Notes: a model not told the origin generated them from the sequence alone. Positions 17,197 through 25,242 are shown, counted from the first letter of the stretch. The stretch is DNA of 54,702 nt from Arthrobacter castelli DSM 16402 (GCF_000430705.1 NZ_AUMN01000029.1:1-54702); one strand, 5' to 3'. A program made the numbers and translations.

Positions 17197-17981
17197 GCTG
17201 CCACCCGGTCCGGTAGGTAGAGCGGTTCAAGGTGTTCGCCGGTCAGGTCGGCGGGGGCGACGTCGAAGTCCACTTGGCCTTCCAGCAGCCCAACCGCGCG
17301 GTCCGCATAGCGGCGGGCCAGGTCCGGCTGGTGCAGCACGGTGGCTACAGCGAGGTGCTCCGTATGTGCGAGATCGGCCAGTAACGACATCACCTGTTCG
17401 GCGGCGTGCGGATCCAGTGCGGAGACGGGTTCGTCCGCCAGCACCACCGTCGCCCGTTGGCACAGCGACCGGGCGATGGCCACCCGCTGCTGCTGGCCCC
17501 CGGAGAGCCGTCCGACCTGTTCCAGCGCCCGGCCGGCCATCCCCGTTCGGTCCAGGCAGGCCATGGCTTCTTCGCGGATCTGCCGGGGGTACAGCTGTGG
17601 CAGCATCGACCGCCACCCGGGCATCCGGTGCAGTGCGCCGGCGCAGACGTTGTCCACGGCGGATAACCGAGGCACCAGATGGACTTTCTGGAACACCATG
17701 GCGGCCTGCTGCCGGGCGGCGGCCAGTTCGCGGCCGCGCAGCGGCCCCAGGTCGGCACCACCGAGACGGATGCCGCCGTCGTCGGGGTCGGCCAGCCCCA
17801 TGATGCACTGCAGCGCAGTGGACTTGCCGGACCCGTTGGCGCCCAGCAAGGCCACGATTTCCCCGTAACGGACATCAAAGTCGACGCCGGTCAGCACCGG
17901 TCGACCGCCATAGCTTTTGACCAGGCCGCGGACGCTCAGCGCCGTCGTGCTCACTTCGGGGGCCGTCATCGTCATATTCAT
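17193..17981 (-). CDS. phnC: PhnC phosphonate ABC transporter ATPase
   Basis: 262 aa. Walker A GANGSGKST, signature [14 protein letters not shown], Walker B VVLADEPVSALDP. The start ATG 17981 overlaps the phnD stop (TAATG). Order phnD-phnC-phnE matches many phosphonate importers. Confidence 0.92.
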   Translation of the reverse strand: MNMTMTAPEVSTTALSVRGLVKSYGGRPVLTGVDFDVRYGEIVALLGANGSGKSTALQCIMGLADPDDGGIRLGGADLGPLRGRELAAARQQAAMVFQKVHLVPRLSAVDNVCAGALHRMPGWRSMLPQLYPRQIREEAMACLDRTGMAGRALEQVGRLSGGQQQRVAIARSLCQRATVVLADEPVSALDPHAAEQVMSLLADLAHTEHLAVATVLHQPDLARRYADRAVGLLEGQVDFDVAPADLTGEHLEPLYLPDRVAA

Positions 17982-18889
17982 TAGAGGCTCTCCTCTGTCA
18001 GGTTCATGGTTTCCGCCAGGTCAAACAGCGGCGCGTAGGTCTTTTTGTCCACCTCGACCAAGGGGCCGGGAGGCGATACGTCGAGGAACTTGCCGACCTT
18101 TTTGACCGCGGACGGATCGAGGTCCAGCAGCGCCTCTTCCACTGCCTTCTTGAATTCGGGGTCCATGTCGCCACGGACCGTGATCGGGTCATTGGGAATC
18201 GGCTCTGACTTCCAGATCTGCTTGTACTTGTCCGGGTCGATCGTTCCCTCGGACTTGGCCGTGGCCAGCGTTTGGGAATTGATCTGCGCGGCGTCGACGG
18301 CGCCGTTGACCAGGGACAGCAGCGCCTCGGGGTGGCCGCCGGTGTAGTCCATTTTCAGGTCGCTTTCCTGGATGCCCGCCTTGTTCAGTGCGTAGCGCGG
18401 CAGCACATCGCCTGAGGTGGATCCAACACCGCCCAGCGCCAGGGACTTGCCCTGAAGGTCCTCGATGTTCTCGATTTTCGAGTCCTCCGGCACCCAGATT
18501 CCGGCGGTGTAGGTGCTGAGTTTGCCATCCGAGGTGCCGAAGGACACCAGCGGCTCTGCGTTGGCCCGGTTGCTGGCGAATACGTATCCGATGGGACCGA
18601 ATTGCCCCAGGTCGAGCTTTCCGTTCTGCATGGCGAGGACTTCGGCCGAATAGTCGGCGACAACCTCGACGTTGACCGGGCAGTTGAGCTCGTCTTCCAG
18701 CGCGTTGGCCAGGACTTTGTAGGCGGGTTTCAGCTTGGAGGGGTCCTCGTACGGTTCAATGCCGAATTGGATCTCTCCATCGGGGCAGGTCGGGCGGTCC
18801 CGGGCGGCTTGTGTCCCGCCGCCGCAACCAGTCACGGCAAGGCCGACGACGGCGGCGAGGGAGACGAGCGAGAGGTGCTGCTTTTTCAT
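17981..18889 (-). CDS. phnD: PhnD phosphonate-binding lipoprotein
   Basis: 302 aa, lipoprotein with lipobox AVTGC (Cys22). The fold shows PhnD motifs (FGIEPYEDPSKLKPAY, LDLGQFGPIGYVFA, GGVGSTSGDVLPRYAL, GGHPEALLSLVNGAVDAAQI). ATG 18889 is chosen because TGAGGAATCC precedes it and the lipoprotein signal begins there; the frame is open further upstream only because it runs antiparallel through the next gene. It overlaps the FAD oxidoreductase stop by 4 nt. Confidence 0.93.
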   Translation of the reverse strand: MKKQHLSLVSLAAVVGLAVTGCGGGTQAARDRPTCPDGEIQFGIEPYEDPSKLKPAYKVLANALEDELNCPVNVEVVADYSAEVLAMQNGKLDLGQFGPIGYVFASNRANAEPLVSFGTSDGKLSTYTAGIWVPEDSKIENIEDLQGKSLALGGVGSTSGDVLPRYALNKAGIQESDLKMDYTGGHPEALLSLVNGAVDAAQINSQTLATAKSEGTIDPDKYKQIWKSEPIPNDPITVRGDMDPEFKKAVEEALLDLDPSAVKKVGKFLDVSPPGPLVEVDKKTYAPLFDLAETMNLTEESL

Positions 18890-20061
18890 GGATTCCTCAC
18901 AAGAACGGATTGGTTGAGGTACAGCTCGGACGGGTACATGGATTCGAGGGTGCGTTCGGCCAGCCCAAAGGAGACGGTCATCCCGACCCCGGAGGTGACG
19001 GAGACGGCGGTGACGCCTCGCTGGACTTCTTCGACGAACAACGGCCCGGCATCGCTGGAGGCATACACGCCCTGCCACCGCTCAGCCACGGCCAGCTCGA
19101 TTCCCAGCAGAGCGCTGATTTCCTGGTTCAGCCGTTCGGCGATGGACTCGGCAAGGAACGGTGCAGCGGTGTGCTGATAGGAATGCGAATCGCCCAGCAG
19201 CAGGCTTCCGTCCGGCTGCTGGGTGAACATCACGTTGGCGCCGATCTGCTGCAGCAGCGGGTCGGCGTCGGCCTGCAGCGCATCGGCGGACGGCATGGAT
19301 GCGAAGGCGCCGTAACGGAGCATCGACGTTCCGGTGAGCACCGCCGGAGTGAGGTCCAAACCGGCTTCAGGCATGGCGCGGGACATCTGCAGCGTGCAGC
19401 GTTGGATCCTGTGATCGGCGGCGGCCTCGGGGAAGAGGTAATCGAGATCGTGGCCGACGCAGACAATCACGTGGTCGCCGGTGACGGCGCCCCGGCTGGT
19501 GTGCACCGCACCGTCGGCGAATCCCAGGGCGCTGGTCTTCCAGTGGAACGTGACGCCTTGTCCGGCCAGCCACGCGGCCAACCGGTGGACTGTAGTGCGC
19601 GGATCCACCCGCAGATCGTCGCGCAGGAAAGCACCGCCGATGATCCGCGGGTCCGGCTGCCCGCCTCTTGCTTGCAGATGGCTGACGACGTCATCACTCG
19701 GCAAAAGGGTGATTTGCCCGGGTTCGCGGCTACGGCCAAGTTCGCGCAGCACTTGCATCTCGATGTCAGTCCGGGCCACCACCAGCGCCCCTGTTTCGGC
19801 GGCCGTAAATCCCGCCTTGGTGGCGTAGTCCAGCCAGTGCCGGCGCCCGTTCATCGCGAGGTCGTACAGTTCGCCGCTTTGGCCGGTGATGCAGCAGTGG
19901 CCGAAGTTGCGCACGGAGGCGCCAACGGCATGCTCATCACGTTCGATCACGGCAACGGTCAGTCCGCGGTCGACGGCACGTGCCGCATGGGCAAGTCCCA
20001 CAATTCCGGCTCCGACAATGACGACGTCGACCGGGGTCACAAGGTCGTTTGGCTTGGTCAC
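18886..20061 (-). CDS. FAD-dependent oxidoreductase, TIGR03364-like, phosphonate-associated
   Basis: 391 aa, DAO-type flavin enzyme. The dinucleotide-binding motif VVIVGAGIVGLAHAARAVDRG is at residues 13-33, with FAD-contact motifs NFGHCCITGQSGELYDLA and a C-terminal TSGVGMTVSFGLAER. The TIGR03364 family occurs with phosphonate genes and is proposed to oxidise 2-aminoethylphosphonate or related amines. Here it is first gene of the phn operon and no aminotransferase PhnW is seen, so it may make phosphonoacetaldehyde for the HAD hydrolase at 20992 (inference). Confidence 0.85.
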   Translation of the reverse strand: MTKPNDLVTPVDVVIVGAGIVGLAHAARAVDRGLTVAVIERDEHAVGASVRNFGHCCITGQSGELYDLAMNGRRHWLDYATKAGFTAAETGALVVARTDIEMQVLRELGRSREPGQITLLPSDDVVSHLQARGGQPDPRIIGGAFLRDDLRVDPRTTVHRLAAWLAGQGVTFHWKTSALGFADGAVHTSRGAVTGDHVIVCVGHDLDYLFPEAAADHRIQRCTLQMSRAMPEAGLDLTPAVLTGTSMLRYGAFASMPSADALQADADPLLQQIGANVMFTQQPDGSLLLGDSHSYQHTAAPFLAESIAERLNQEISALLGIELAVAERWQGVYASSDAGPLFVEEVQRGVTAVSVTSGVGMTVSFGLAERTLESMYPSELYLNQSVLVRNP

Positions 20062-20103
20062 GCTTCCGATCGTGCCGCCCCGGCTGAGCCTGCCACAAGC
20101 GGA

Positions 20104-20141
20104 TTCGGCACTTATACATACAAGTTCACCAGACGTTCAAA
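20104..20141 (-). promoter_or_regulatory. phn operon promoter with GntR-type palindrome and Pho-box repeats
   Basis: On the minus strand -35 TTGAAC (plus 20135-20140), 18-bp spacer, -10 TATAAG (plus 20111-20116) form a good promoter; transcription would start near 20104. The imperfect palindrome ACTTATACATACAAGT (20110-20125) covers the -10 and fits GntR/HutC-type operators. GTTCACC (20124-20130) and GTTCAAA (20135-20141), 11 bp apart, form a Pho-box-like pair over the spacer and -35. The site could thus answer both to substrate and to phosphate starvation. Confidence 0.65.
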
Positions 20142-20194
20142 TCTGACAGTGCGAATTCATCGCCCGTTCATCCAGCACCCCCGAATTCGGGGCG

Positions 20195-20228
20195 TTGCGA
20201 GTGCCATTGAACTTGTATGATCAACCCA
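20195..20228 (+). promoter_or_regulatory. gntR promoter, probably leaderless
   Basis: TTGCGA (20195-20200), 15 bp, then TATGAT (20216-20221); the predicted start point falls on or next to ATG 20228, and no ribosome site precedes that ATG. The half site ACTTGTAT (20211-20218), the same as one arm of the phn operator, overlaps this -10, which suggests autoregulation. Confidence 0.5.
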
Positions 20229-20983
20229 TGGACGACGTCGTTAACCTCCCCCTGCATCAACGGCTCAGCCACGAATTCCGGCAACGGATCACCGAAGGTA
20301 TCTGGGCGCCGGGCTCGCAGTTGCCCAGCGAGGCCGAGCTGTGCAGGGAGTTCGGCACTTCGCGCGGACCGGTACGGCAGGCACTCGCGGCGCTGCGCTC
20401 CGAGGGAGCCGTGATCGGCGGGAGGGGCCGCCCGCCGATGGTCCGGGGTCAGGTCCAGTCCCAGTCCTTTTCCACCTTCATGTCGTTCACGGAGTGGGCC
20501 CAAACGCTGGGCAAGGTCCCGGGCCAGCACACGCTGGAGGTGGCACGCCGGGCCGCGTCCCCGGCGGCTGCCGCGCAATTGATGCTGGACGACGGTGCGC
20601 AGGCGGTCGAGGTGTTCCGGGTGCGATTCCTGGATGGCACGCCGGCCATGATCGAGCGCACGACGTTCATTCCCGACGTCGGCCGGTTGCTCTTCGACTT
20701 CGACACCGACAGCGGGTCCATCTTTGCCTATCTAAAGCGGCATGGCGCGGACCTGAGCAGCGCACGCCACACCATTGACGCGGTGGCCGCCACGGACAGG
20801 GACGCCGAACTGCTGCACCAGGAGCCCGGAACTCCGCTGCTGCGCGAACGCCGGCTCACCTCAACCGCCGGGGGACACCCGGTGGAGTACTCCGACGACC
20901 GCTACCTGCCGTCCCTGACCAACTTCACCATCGAAAACAACGCCCAGCACCGGGCCAATCTGGTCCGCATCCACACTGCCTAA
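20228..20983 (+). CDS. GntR-family (HutC/UTRA) transcriptional regulator
   Basis: 251 aa. An N-terminal winged helix (about residues 7-72, LHQRLSHEFRQRITEG, LPSEAELCREFGTSRGPVRQ) is followed by a UTRA effector domain (about 95-235, with AVEVFRVRFLDGTPAMIERT and DDRYLPSLTNFTIENN). ATG 20228 matches the start of the HTH; the frame is open upstream (to 20195) but would overlap the promoter. It is divergent from the phn operon and followed 8 nt later by the HAD hydrolase, so it is the likely phosphonate-responsive regulator. Confidence 0.88.
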   Translation: MDDVVNLPLHQRLSHEFRQRITEGIWAPGSQLPSEAELCREFGTSRGPVRQALAALRSEGAVIGGRGRPPMVRGQVQSQSFSTFMSFTEWAQTLGKVPGQHTLEVARRAASPAAAAQLMLDDGAQAVEVFRVRFLDGTPAMIERTTFIPDVGRLLFDFDTDSGSIFAYLKRHGADLSSARHTIDAVAATDRDAELLHQEPGTPLLRERRLTSTAGGHPVEYSDDRYLPSLTNFTIENNAQHRANLVRIHTA

Positions 20984-20991
20984 GGAGCGCT

Positions 20992-21666
20992 TTGATCACG
21001 TTAGTCGTATTCGATATGGCAGGAACCACCATCGACGAGCATGGCGATGTCTACCGTGCGCTTGCCCGGACGGTCGAGGAGACCGGCGCCAGCATCACGG
21101 ACGATGATGTGCAACGGTGGATGGGCGCTGACAAGCGCGAGGCGATTGCGGCCTTGATCGAGATAGGGGGAGGCGTCCCGGACCAGAGCGTAGTGGATGC
21201 CGCCTTTGATCGATTCCGTGCCGTGTTGTTGTCCCTCTACAGTTCAAATCCGCCCGCGCCGCTGCCCGGGATCCCCGAGGCACTACAGGAACTGAAGACG
21301 CAAGGCATCAAGACCGCGCTGACCACCGGTTTCTCGCGGGATGTGACGGAACTGCTGCTCAAGGGACTTGGCTGGCAGGACGTGGATTTCCTGGACACGG
21401 TGATCTGCTCCGATGAGGTTCCGATGGGACGCCCCGCGCCGTACATGATCCACCGGGCGATGGAAGTGACCGGCGTCATCTCCGTCTCCGAAGTGCTGTC
21501 GGCGGGGGACACGGTCAATGACCTACTGGCCGCACGGAACGCCGGCGTCACCGGTGTCGGGGTGCTGACGGGAGGGCTGAACCGTGCAGAGTTGGAGCAG
21601 TATCCGCATGAATGCATAGTGGACAGCGCCGCGGATGTACCGGCATTGGTGAAGAGCCGGAGCTAA
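20992..21666 (+). CDS. Phosphonatase-like HAD hydrolase (TIGR03351-like)
   Basis: 224 aa. HAD motif I is LVVFDMAGTTIDEHGDVYRA (nucleophile Asp in FDMAGTT), motif II LTTGFSRD, and motif IV-type SAGDTVNDLLAARNAG. The lengths and wording are close to phosphonoacetaldehyde hydrolase, but the family is a distinct phosphonatase-like group. TTG 20992 is used with AAGGAG (20982-20987) only 4 nt before. Together with the FAD oxidoreductase it would cleave the C-P bond and release phosphate (inference). Confidence 0.85.
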   Translation: MITLVVFDMAGTTIDEHGDVYRALARTVEETGASITDDDVQRWMGADKREAIAALIEIGGGVPDQSVVDAAFDRFRAVLLSLYSSNPPAPLPGIPEALQELKTQGIKTALTTGFSRDVTELLLKGLGWQDVDFLDTVICSDEVPMGRPAPYMIHRAMEVTGVISVSEVLSAGDTVNDLLAARNAGVTGVGVLTGGLNRAELEQYPHECIVDSAADVPALVKSRS

Positions 21667-22307
21667 TCAAGTTCGCCGCGGCGCCACGACGAGGCGGCGT
21701 GCTCCAGGTCCTCGGCCGTTTTCATCAGCTGTTGGGAATCGCGGGTGAGTTTCGACGCGTGGCGTTCATTGCCGGCGTCGGTGTCATCGGCCATGGTCGC
21801 CTGCCCGAGCGCTACGACCCTGCAGAATGCGGCGGAACGTTCCAGTGCGACGTCGAAATCACCCTCGAATGCTCCGGAGAGAATGGTGTTGGCCATAGTC
21901 TGGACTTCGTCTGCGCCCGGCGGCTCGGCCATCCCGGCCACCACATTCGAAACCTGGGCCACGTTGCGTCCGGCCGCGAAGTAGGACGAAATCCGTTCCG
22001 GGTTCTGCTGCGCCGCGGCCCGCAGGGCATAGAGGCGCCACAACGCGCCGGGAAGCGAACGCGGAGGGCTCTCCGCCCACAGCTCGGCGACAGCCTCGAG
22101 CCCCTGTTCATCGCTGAGCTTGACCAACCGCTCCGTCACTTCGGGATCGTCACTGGCGCGTCCGTGGTGCACGAGTGCCTGGGCAGCCAAGTGGGCCGCC
22201 TCGGAAACCCGCGCCGGATCCGCGCCACCGGCGTAGGGCTCAAAATCGGCCGGCGCAAACGGCTTCGGCTTGTGCGGCCGCGGTGCGTTCGAGCTGAGGT
22301 CGTTCAT
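21663..22307 (-). CDS. Conserved actinobacterial protein of unknown function
   Basis: 214 aa, soluble, helical, rich in Ala and Glu, no signal peptide or TM helix. It carries the acidic Pro-rich start MNDLSSNAPRPHKPKPF and a helical core (PPRSLPGALWRLYALRAAAQ, DFDVALERSAAFCRVVALG). I recognise no catalytic motif. The gene overlaps the HAD hydrolase end by 4 nt, convergently. Codon use and GC are like the neighbours. Confidence 0.8.
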   Translation of the reverse strand: MNDLSSNAPRPHKPKPFAPADFEPYAGGADPARVSEAAHLAAQALVHHGRASDDPEVTERLVKLSDEQGLEAVAELWAESPPRSLPGALWRLYALRAAAQQNPERISSYFAAGRNVAQVSNVVAGMAEPPGADEVQTMANTILSGAFEGDFDVALERSAAFCRVVALGQATMADDTDAGNERHASKLTRDSQQLMKTAEDLEHAASSWRRGELD

Positions 22308-22454
22308 GGACGCGACTTTACTCCTCGACTCTGCGAATGTCTGCCTTTCGTCTGCTCAGCGCCTAAGTCGATACAGCTCGTTCTTATGCGATAAAGTGAT
22401 TACGGTCTTCGCCGCATACCGGTTCCGCTATCGGGTGCGGTGCTGTGGAGACCG

Positions 22455-22530
22455 GGGCCTCTAGCTCAGTTGGTAGAGCATCGGACTTTTAATCCGTGGG
22501 TCGTGGGTTCGAGTCCCACGGGGCCCACCA
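22455..22530 (+). tRNA. tRNA-Lys (anticodon UUU)
   Basis: 76 nt with CCA encoded. Acceptor GGGCCTC pairs with GGGGCCC. D arm GCTC-AGTTGGTAGA-GAGC type, anticodon stem TCGGA/TCCGT around loop CTTTTAA (anticodon TTT), T arm GTGGG-TTCGAGT-CCCAC, discriminator A. All arms close. It stands alone. Confidence 0.97.
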
Positions 22531-22737
22531 CGGCGGCGTCGTTCAACCCACCGACGTATCTGGCTATACACGCCCGTCTCCGTTCCTCCCTCCCACGGGC
22601 TGCTGCGGTCCCCTGGGTGGCGTGACTTGATTCCGTTCGGTCTCGTTACGGCTGGATGAAGATCTTGATCGTTTGGCGGCTCCGCTTTCACACCGCGATT
22701 ACATCGGGTGATGAATGCCCTGCGATAAGATTGTCTA

Positions 22738-22884
22738 ATGGCCCTGCTGGATGAGTATCGTGATGCCAGACGCGACGAGGATATTGCACGTCTGCGTCGA
22801 GTGGTCACGTTGCGCGTCGACAAGCGCGCCGGGACTCAGATATCGACCTCGCATCATATGGCGCCTGAAATCCAAACTCGGTGA
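22738..22884 (+). pseudogene. Truncated HTH-type gene fragment
   Basis: 48 codons: MALLDEYRDARRDEDIARL, then RRVVTL, after which the sequence loses the expected helix-turn-helix and stops. The N-terminus matches my recollection of actinobacterial HTH (often nucleotidyltransferase-linked) proteins that begin this way. A -10-like TAAGAT (22726-22731) sits about 7 nt before the ATG. The broken end and the lack of a downstream domain suggest a remnant. Confidence 0.5.
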
Positions 22885-23145
22885 CGGCATCCGGCCGTGA
22901 GGCGGTACTGCTCTTCCTGCATGGCGAGCGTCACTGCAGCCCCCTTTGAGGAGGCTCAGGCGGAAATTCGCTCAGAAGCTCAGTGACTTTGTCCCGATTC
23001 CCGGCGCTTGTGCATTGCCTTCCACCCTCGGCTGCCTTCTTGAGTGGCAGGATCATTGTTAAACCCAGTGGGTAAACCGCACGCACGGATTGAAAGGGGA
23101 TGGGGAACCAGGACCGTACTGCGGAGCCTGCGTCCTTGACTGCTG
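22885..23145. other. Gap with no recognisable gene
   Basis: Between the truncated HTH gene and the YdcF-like gene. Short open frames exist on the minus strand but have no ribosome site or family match. Together with 22531-22737 this makes about 600 bp of decayed sequence right after the tRNA gene. I saw no long direct repeat of the tRNA 3' end, so there is no proof of a past integration. Confidence 0.5.
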
Positions 23146-23802
23146 ATGGCCTTGCTGCTGACCGGGATTGCACTCACCCTTGGTTATCTTGGGGTGGTTT
23201 TTGCCGTGTTGGCTGTCTATGCCCTGTCTGGTGCCCGACGGCGGAAGGCCCCCGAAGATGCCGGCGTCATCATGGTCCTCGGCGCACCCGTCTACAACGG
23301 CCAGGTGCTGCCGCTGCTGGCGACCCGGCTGGACGCGGCATTGAAACTCTACGGTGAAGCCACCACGGTCAACCTTCACTCCGTATCCGGTACCAAGCCG
23401 GTCCTTCTCGTCTCCGGCGGCAGGCCGACGTCGTCCTCTGCCGGTACTGAGGCTGCCGCGATGGCCCGATACTTGATTGAACGCGGGGTTCCCGAAGAGC
23501 GGGTGCTGCTCGAAGAGCAGTCCACCACGACCCGGGAGAACATCCGCTTCAGCCAGGAACTGGCAGCGTCCGCCAGTGCTGCGCCTGTTGTCGTCACCAG
23601 CGATTTCCATGTGCTCCGCTCTATCAGCATTTGCCGCCGTACGGGGTTTCCCGCCACCGTCGTGGGCGCCGTCTCGCCGCCCGGCGGGGTGCGTCGTTCA
23701 GTGCTGCGCGAATATGGTCTGCTGCTTGGCCAATGGTGGCCGTTGCACATTGTTGCGGCGGCTGCTGTCACCGTCGCACTGGCCGCGGTGGCCGCTCAGT
23801 AG
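23146..23802 (+). CDS. YdcF-like (DUF218) membrane-associated protein
   Basis: 218 aa. A TM helix at the N-terminus (about 3-27) and another near the end (about 195-215) flank a DUF218 domain. DUF218 motifs: VIMVLGAPVYNGQVLPLLATRLDAAL, LLVSGG, EAAAMARYLIERGVP, EEQSTTTRENI, VVVTSDFHVLRS. The function of the family is not firmly known (ElyC/SanA-like). ATG 23146 lies three codons after an in-frame stop; many relatives carry more N-terminal TM helices, so this is a short version. Confidence 0.82.
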   Translation: MALLLTGIALTLGYLGVVFAVLAVYALSGARRRKAPEDAGVIMVLGAPVYNGQVLPLLATRLDAALKLYGEATTVNLHSVSGTKPVLLVSGGRPTSSSAGTEAAAMARYLIERGVPEERVLLEEQSTTTRENIRFSQELAASASAAPVVVTSDFHVLRSISICRRTGFPATVVGAVSPPGGVRRSVLREYGLLLGQWWPLHIVAAAAVTVALAAVAAQ

Positions 23803-23996
23803 TCCCGCCGGTAATCCGGTGCCCGCCGACCGCGGTCGCTGGCGGTCAGGATGACGGAGATGATCAGCCCCAGGGCCCCGAGGGCCAGCAGGATGTACCC
23901 GACCATGACGAGATTGACGAAGTCGACCACGTCCGTCACGGCGAAGGCGAGGATGGCTCCAATGGCCATCAGGGCAATTGATGAACCGATTCTCAT
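23796..23996 (-). CDS. Small membrane protein, DUF6458-like
   Basis: 66 aa, two hydrophobic segments (IGSSIALMAIGAILAFAV and LVMVGYILLALGALGLIISV) and a charged tail ASDRGRRAPDYRRDY. This matches the small DUF6458 proteins of actinobacteria. ATG 23996 is chosen over a TTG three codons upstream because AGGAG sits 9 nt before it. Overlaps the YdcF gene end by 7 nt, convergently. Confidence 0.75.
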   Translation of the reverse strand: MRIGSSIALMAIGAILAFAVTDVVDFVNLVMVGYILLALGALGLIISVILTASDRGRRAPDYRRDY

Positions 23997-24160
23997 GACC
24001 AGCAACTCCTAAGGTCGACGGCGCACGCCGCTGTGCGACGCGTCGTTGGCGAACACTACCAGCCTATCGCGACAGCCCGGCGGCCGCCGGGCGGGTGGCC
24101 TCGGCGGCCCGGGGCGTGATTTAGAGTTAAAGGGCAGACCAACGAGGGCAGGAGGGGTCG

Positions 24161-25018
24161 ATGCCAAAGTCCAAAAGCGTCCGGCCGGCCATGAAGATCG
24201 CTGCCGAGGCCGCCTTTGACAAGCACGGTAAACCCAAGCCTGGTTTGTACCGGATGATGTACAACGCCGTCGAAGTGCAGCGCCCATTGGTGCTGGCAAA
24301 CCTGCGGCGGCTGCGGCGGCGCTACCCGCACGCTTCGGCCGAACAGCTCGGTAAGAAACTCGAACGTGATTACCTGGCTTCGATTTCCGGCGGGGGAGCG
24401 GCGGTGGGCGCCACCGCCGTCGTACCCGGCATTGGCACCGTTGCCTCGCTGTCCCTTTCAGCTGCCGCCACTGTTGGTTTCCTCGAAGCCAGCGCGCTCT
24501 ATGCGCAGTCTGTGGCGGAGCTGCACGGGGTCCGCGTCGAAGACCCGGAGCGTGCCCGGACTCTGGTGATGGCAATTCTGCTCGGCGAGGAGGGCACCGC
24601 CATGGTATCCGCCTTCGCGTCGCACGCCACCGGCCGGTCAGGTACGGTGATGTCGCAGTGGGGGCCGATGGTGGGCGAACGGCTGCCGAAAGGCGTGGTC
24701 AAGAGCATCGGCAGCATGATCCGCAGGAAGTTCATGCGCAACCTGTTGGCCAAGCAAGGTTCCGCGCTGCTCGGCCGGGCGGTTCCGTTTGGCATTGGCG
24801 CCGCAGTCGGCGGCGCCGGGAACCTGATGATGGGTCGCTCGGTGATTGCTTCGACGCGCGAAGCCTTCGGACGTCCTCCCGAAACCATTCCCGGGGAGCT
24901 GTTGGAGGATACCTCTACTGCCCTGCCGGCTCCTCCGGCACCCGGAGCGGACGCAGCTTCGCCCACAACAGGAACAGCAGGCCGGCGGCGATCAGGCCGA
25001 TCCCGGACCACAGATTGA
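24161..25018 (+). CDS. EcsC-like protein of unknown function
   Basis: 285 aa. The basic N-terminal region is followed by an amphipathic, Ala/Gly-rich core (GATAVVPGIGTVASLSLSAA, ALYAQSVAELHGVRVEDPER) that resembles EcsC-family proteins, and a Gly-rich helix pair (RAVPFGIGAAVGGAGNLMMG). The last ~35 residues are Pro/Ala/Thr/Arg-rich and overlap an opposing gene (24915-25205). No catalytic residue can be assigned. Start ATG 24161 after GGAGGGG. Confidence 0.7.
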   Translation: MPKSKSVRPAMKIAAEAAFDKHGKPKPGLYRMMYNAVEVQRPLVLANLRRLRRRYPHASAEQLGKKLERDYLASISGGGAAVGATAVVPGIGTVASLSLSAAATVGFLEASALYAQSVAELHGVRVEDPERARTLVMAILLGEEGTAMVSAFASHATGRSGTVMSQWGPMVGERLPKGVVKSIGSMIRRKFMRNLLAKQGSALLGRAVPFGIGAAVGGAGNLMMGRSVIASTREAFGRPPETIPGELLEDTSTALPAPPAPGADAASPTTGTAGRRRSGRSRTTD

Positions 25019-25205
25019 GGTTTACACCCTCGGCCTTCTGCAGGTCGGCGTCGCTGGTGAAGAACAGTCCCATCACCAGCAGGATCAGGCCATAGAAGCC
25101 AATCAACATTCCGATGATGGATCGAATATCCAAGGCACCGGCGCGTTTGGACGGCTTCTGGCCGCGCGTACTGACGTTCGGTGGCGGGTCTTCTTGGTCC
25201 GGCAT
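24915..25205 (-). CDS. Small two-helix membrane protein
   Basis: 96 aa: a Pro-rich polar head, then two TM helices (SIIGMLIGFYGLILLVMGLF and WSGIGLIAAGLLFLLWAKL) linked by a short polar loop with Asp/Asn. It is of a type conserved in Arthrobacter-like genomes; function unknown. GAGGAG lies 9 nt before ATG 25205, supporting it as real. It overlaps the opposing gene at 24161-25018 by 104 nt at their 3' ends. It is 37 nt downstream of the symporter on the same strand, so may share its transcript. Confidence 0.75.
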   Translation of the reverse strand: MPDQEDPPPNVSTRGQKPSKRAGALDIRSIIGMLIGFYGLILLVMGLFFTSDADLQKAEGVNLNLWSGIGLIAAGLLFLLWAKLRPLRVPEEPAGQ

Positions 25206-25242
25206 CTCAAAATCTCCTCATTAACATTATGCTCGTGCGTCC

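Noticed and set aside
18811-20220. 469-codon frame on the plus strand
   Set aside because: Antisense to the FAD oxidoreductase, which has a clear Rossmann motif. No ribosome site or family wording.
22455-22620. Possible attachment site at the tRNA-Lys 3' end
   Set aside because: Only an 8-nt match (TCCCACGG) recurs near 22591 and there is no integrase; too little to call.
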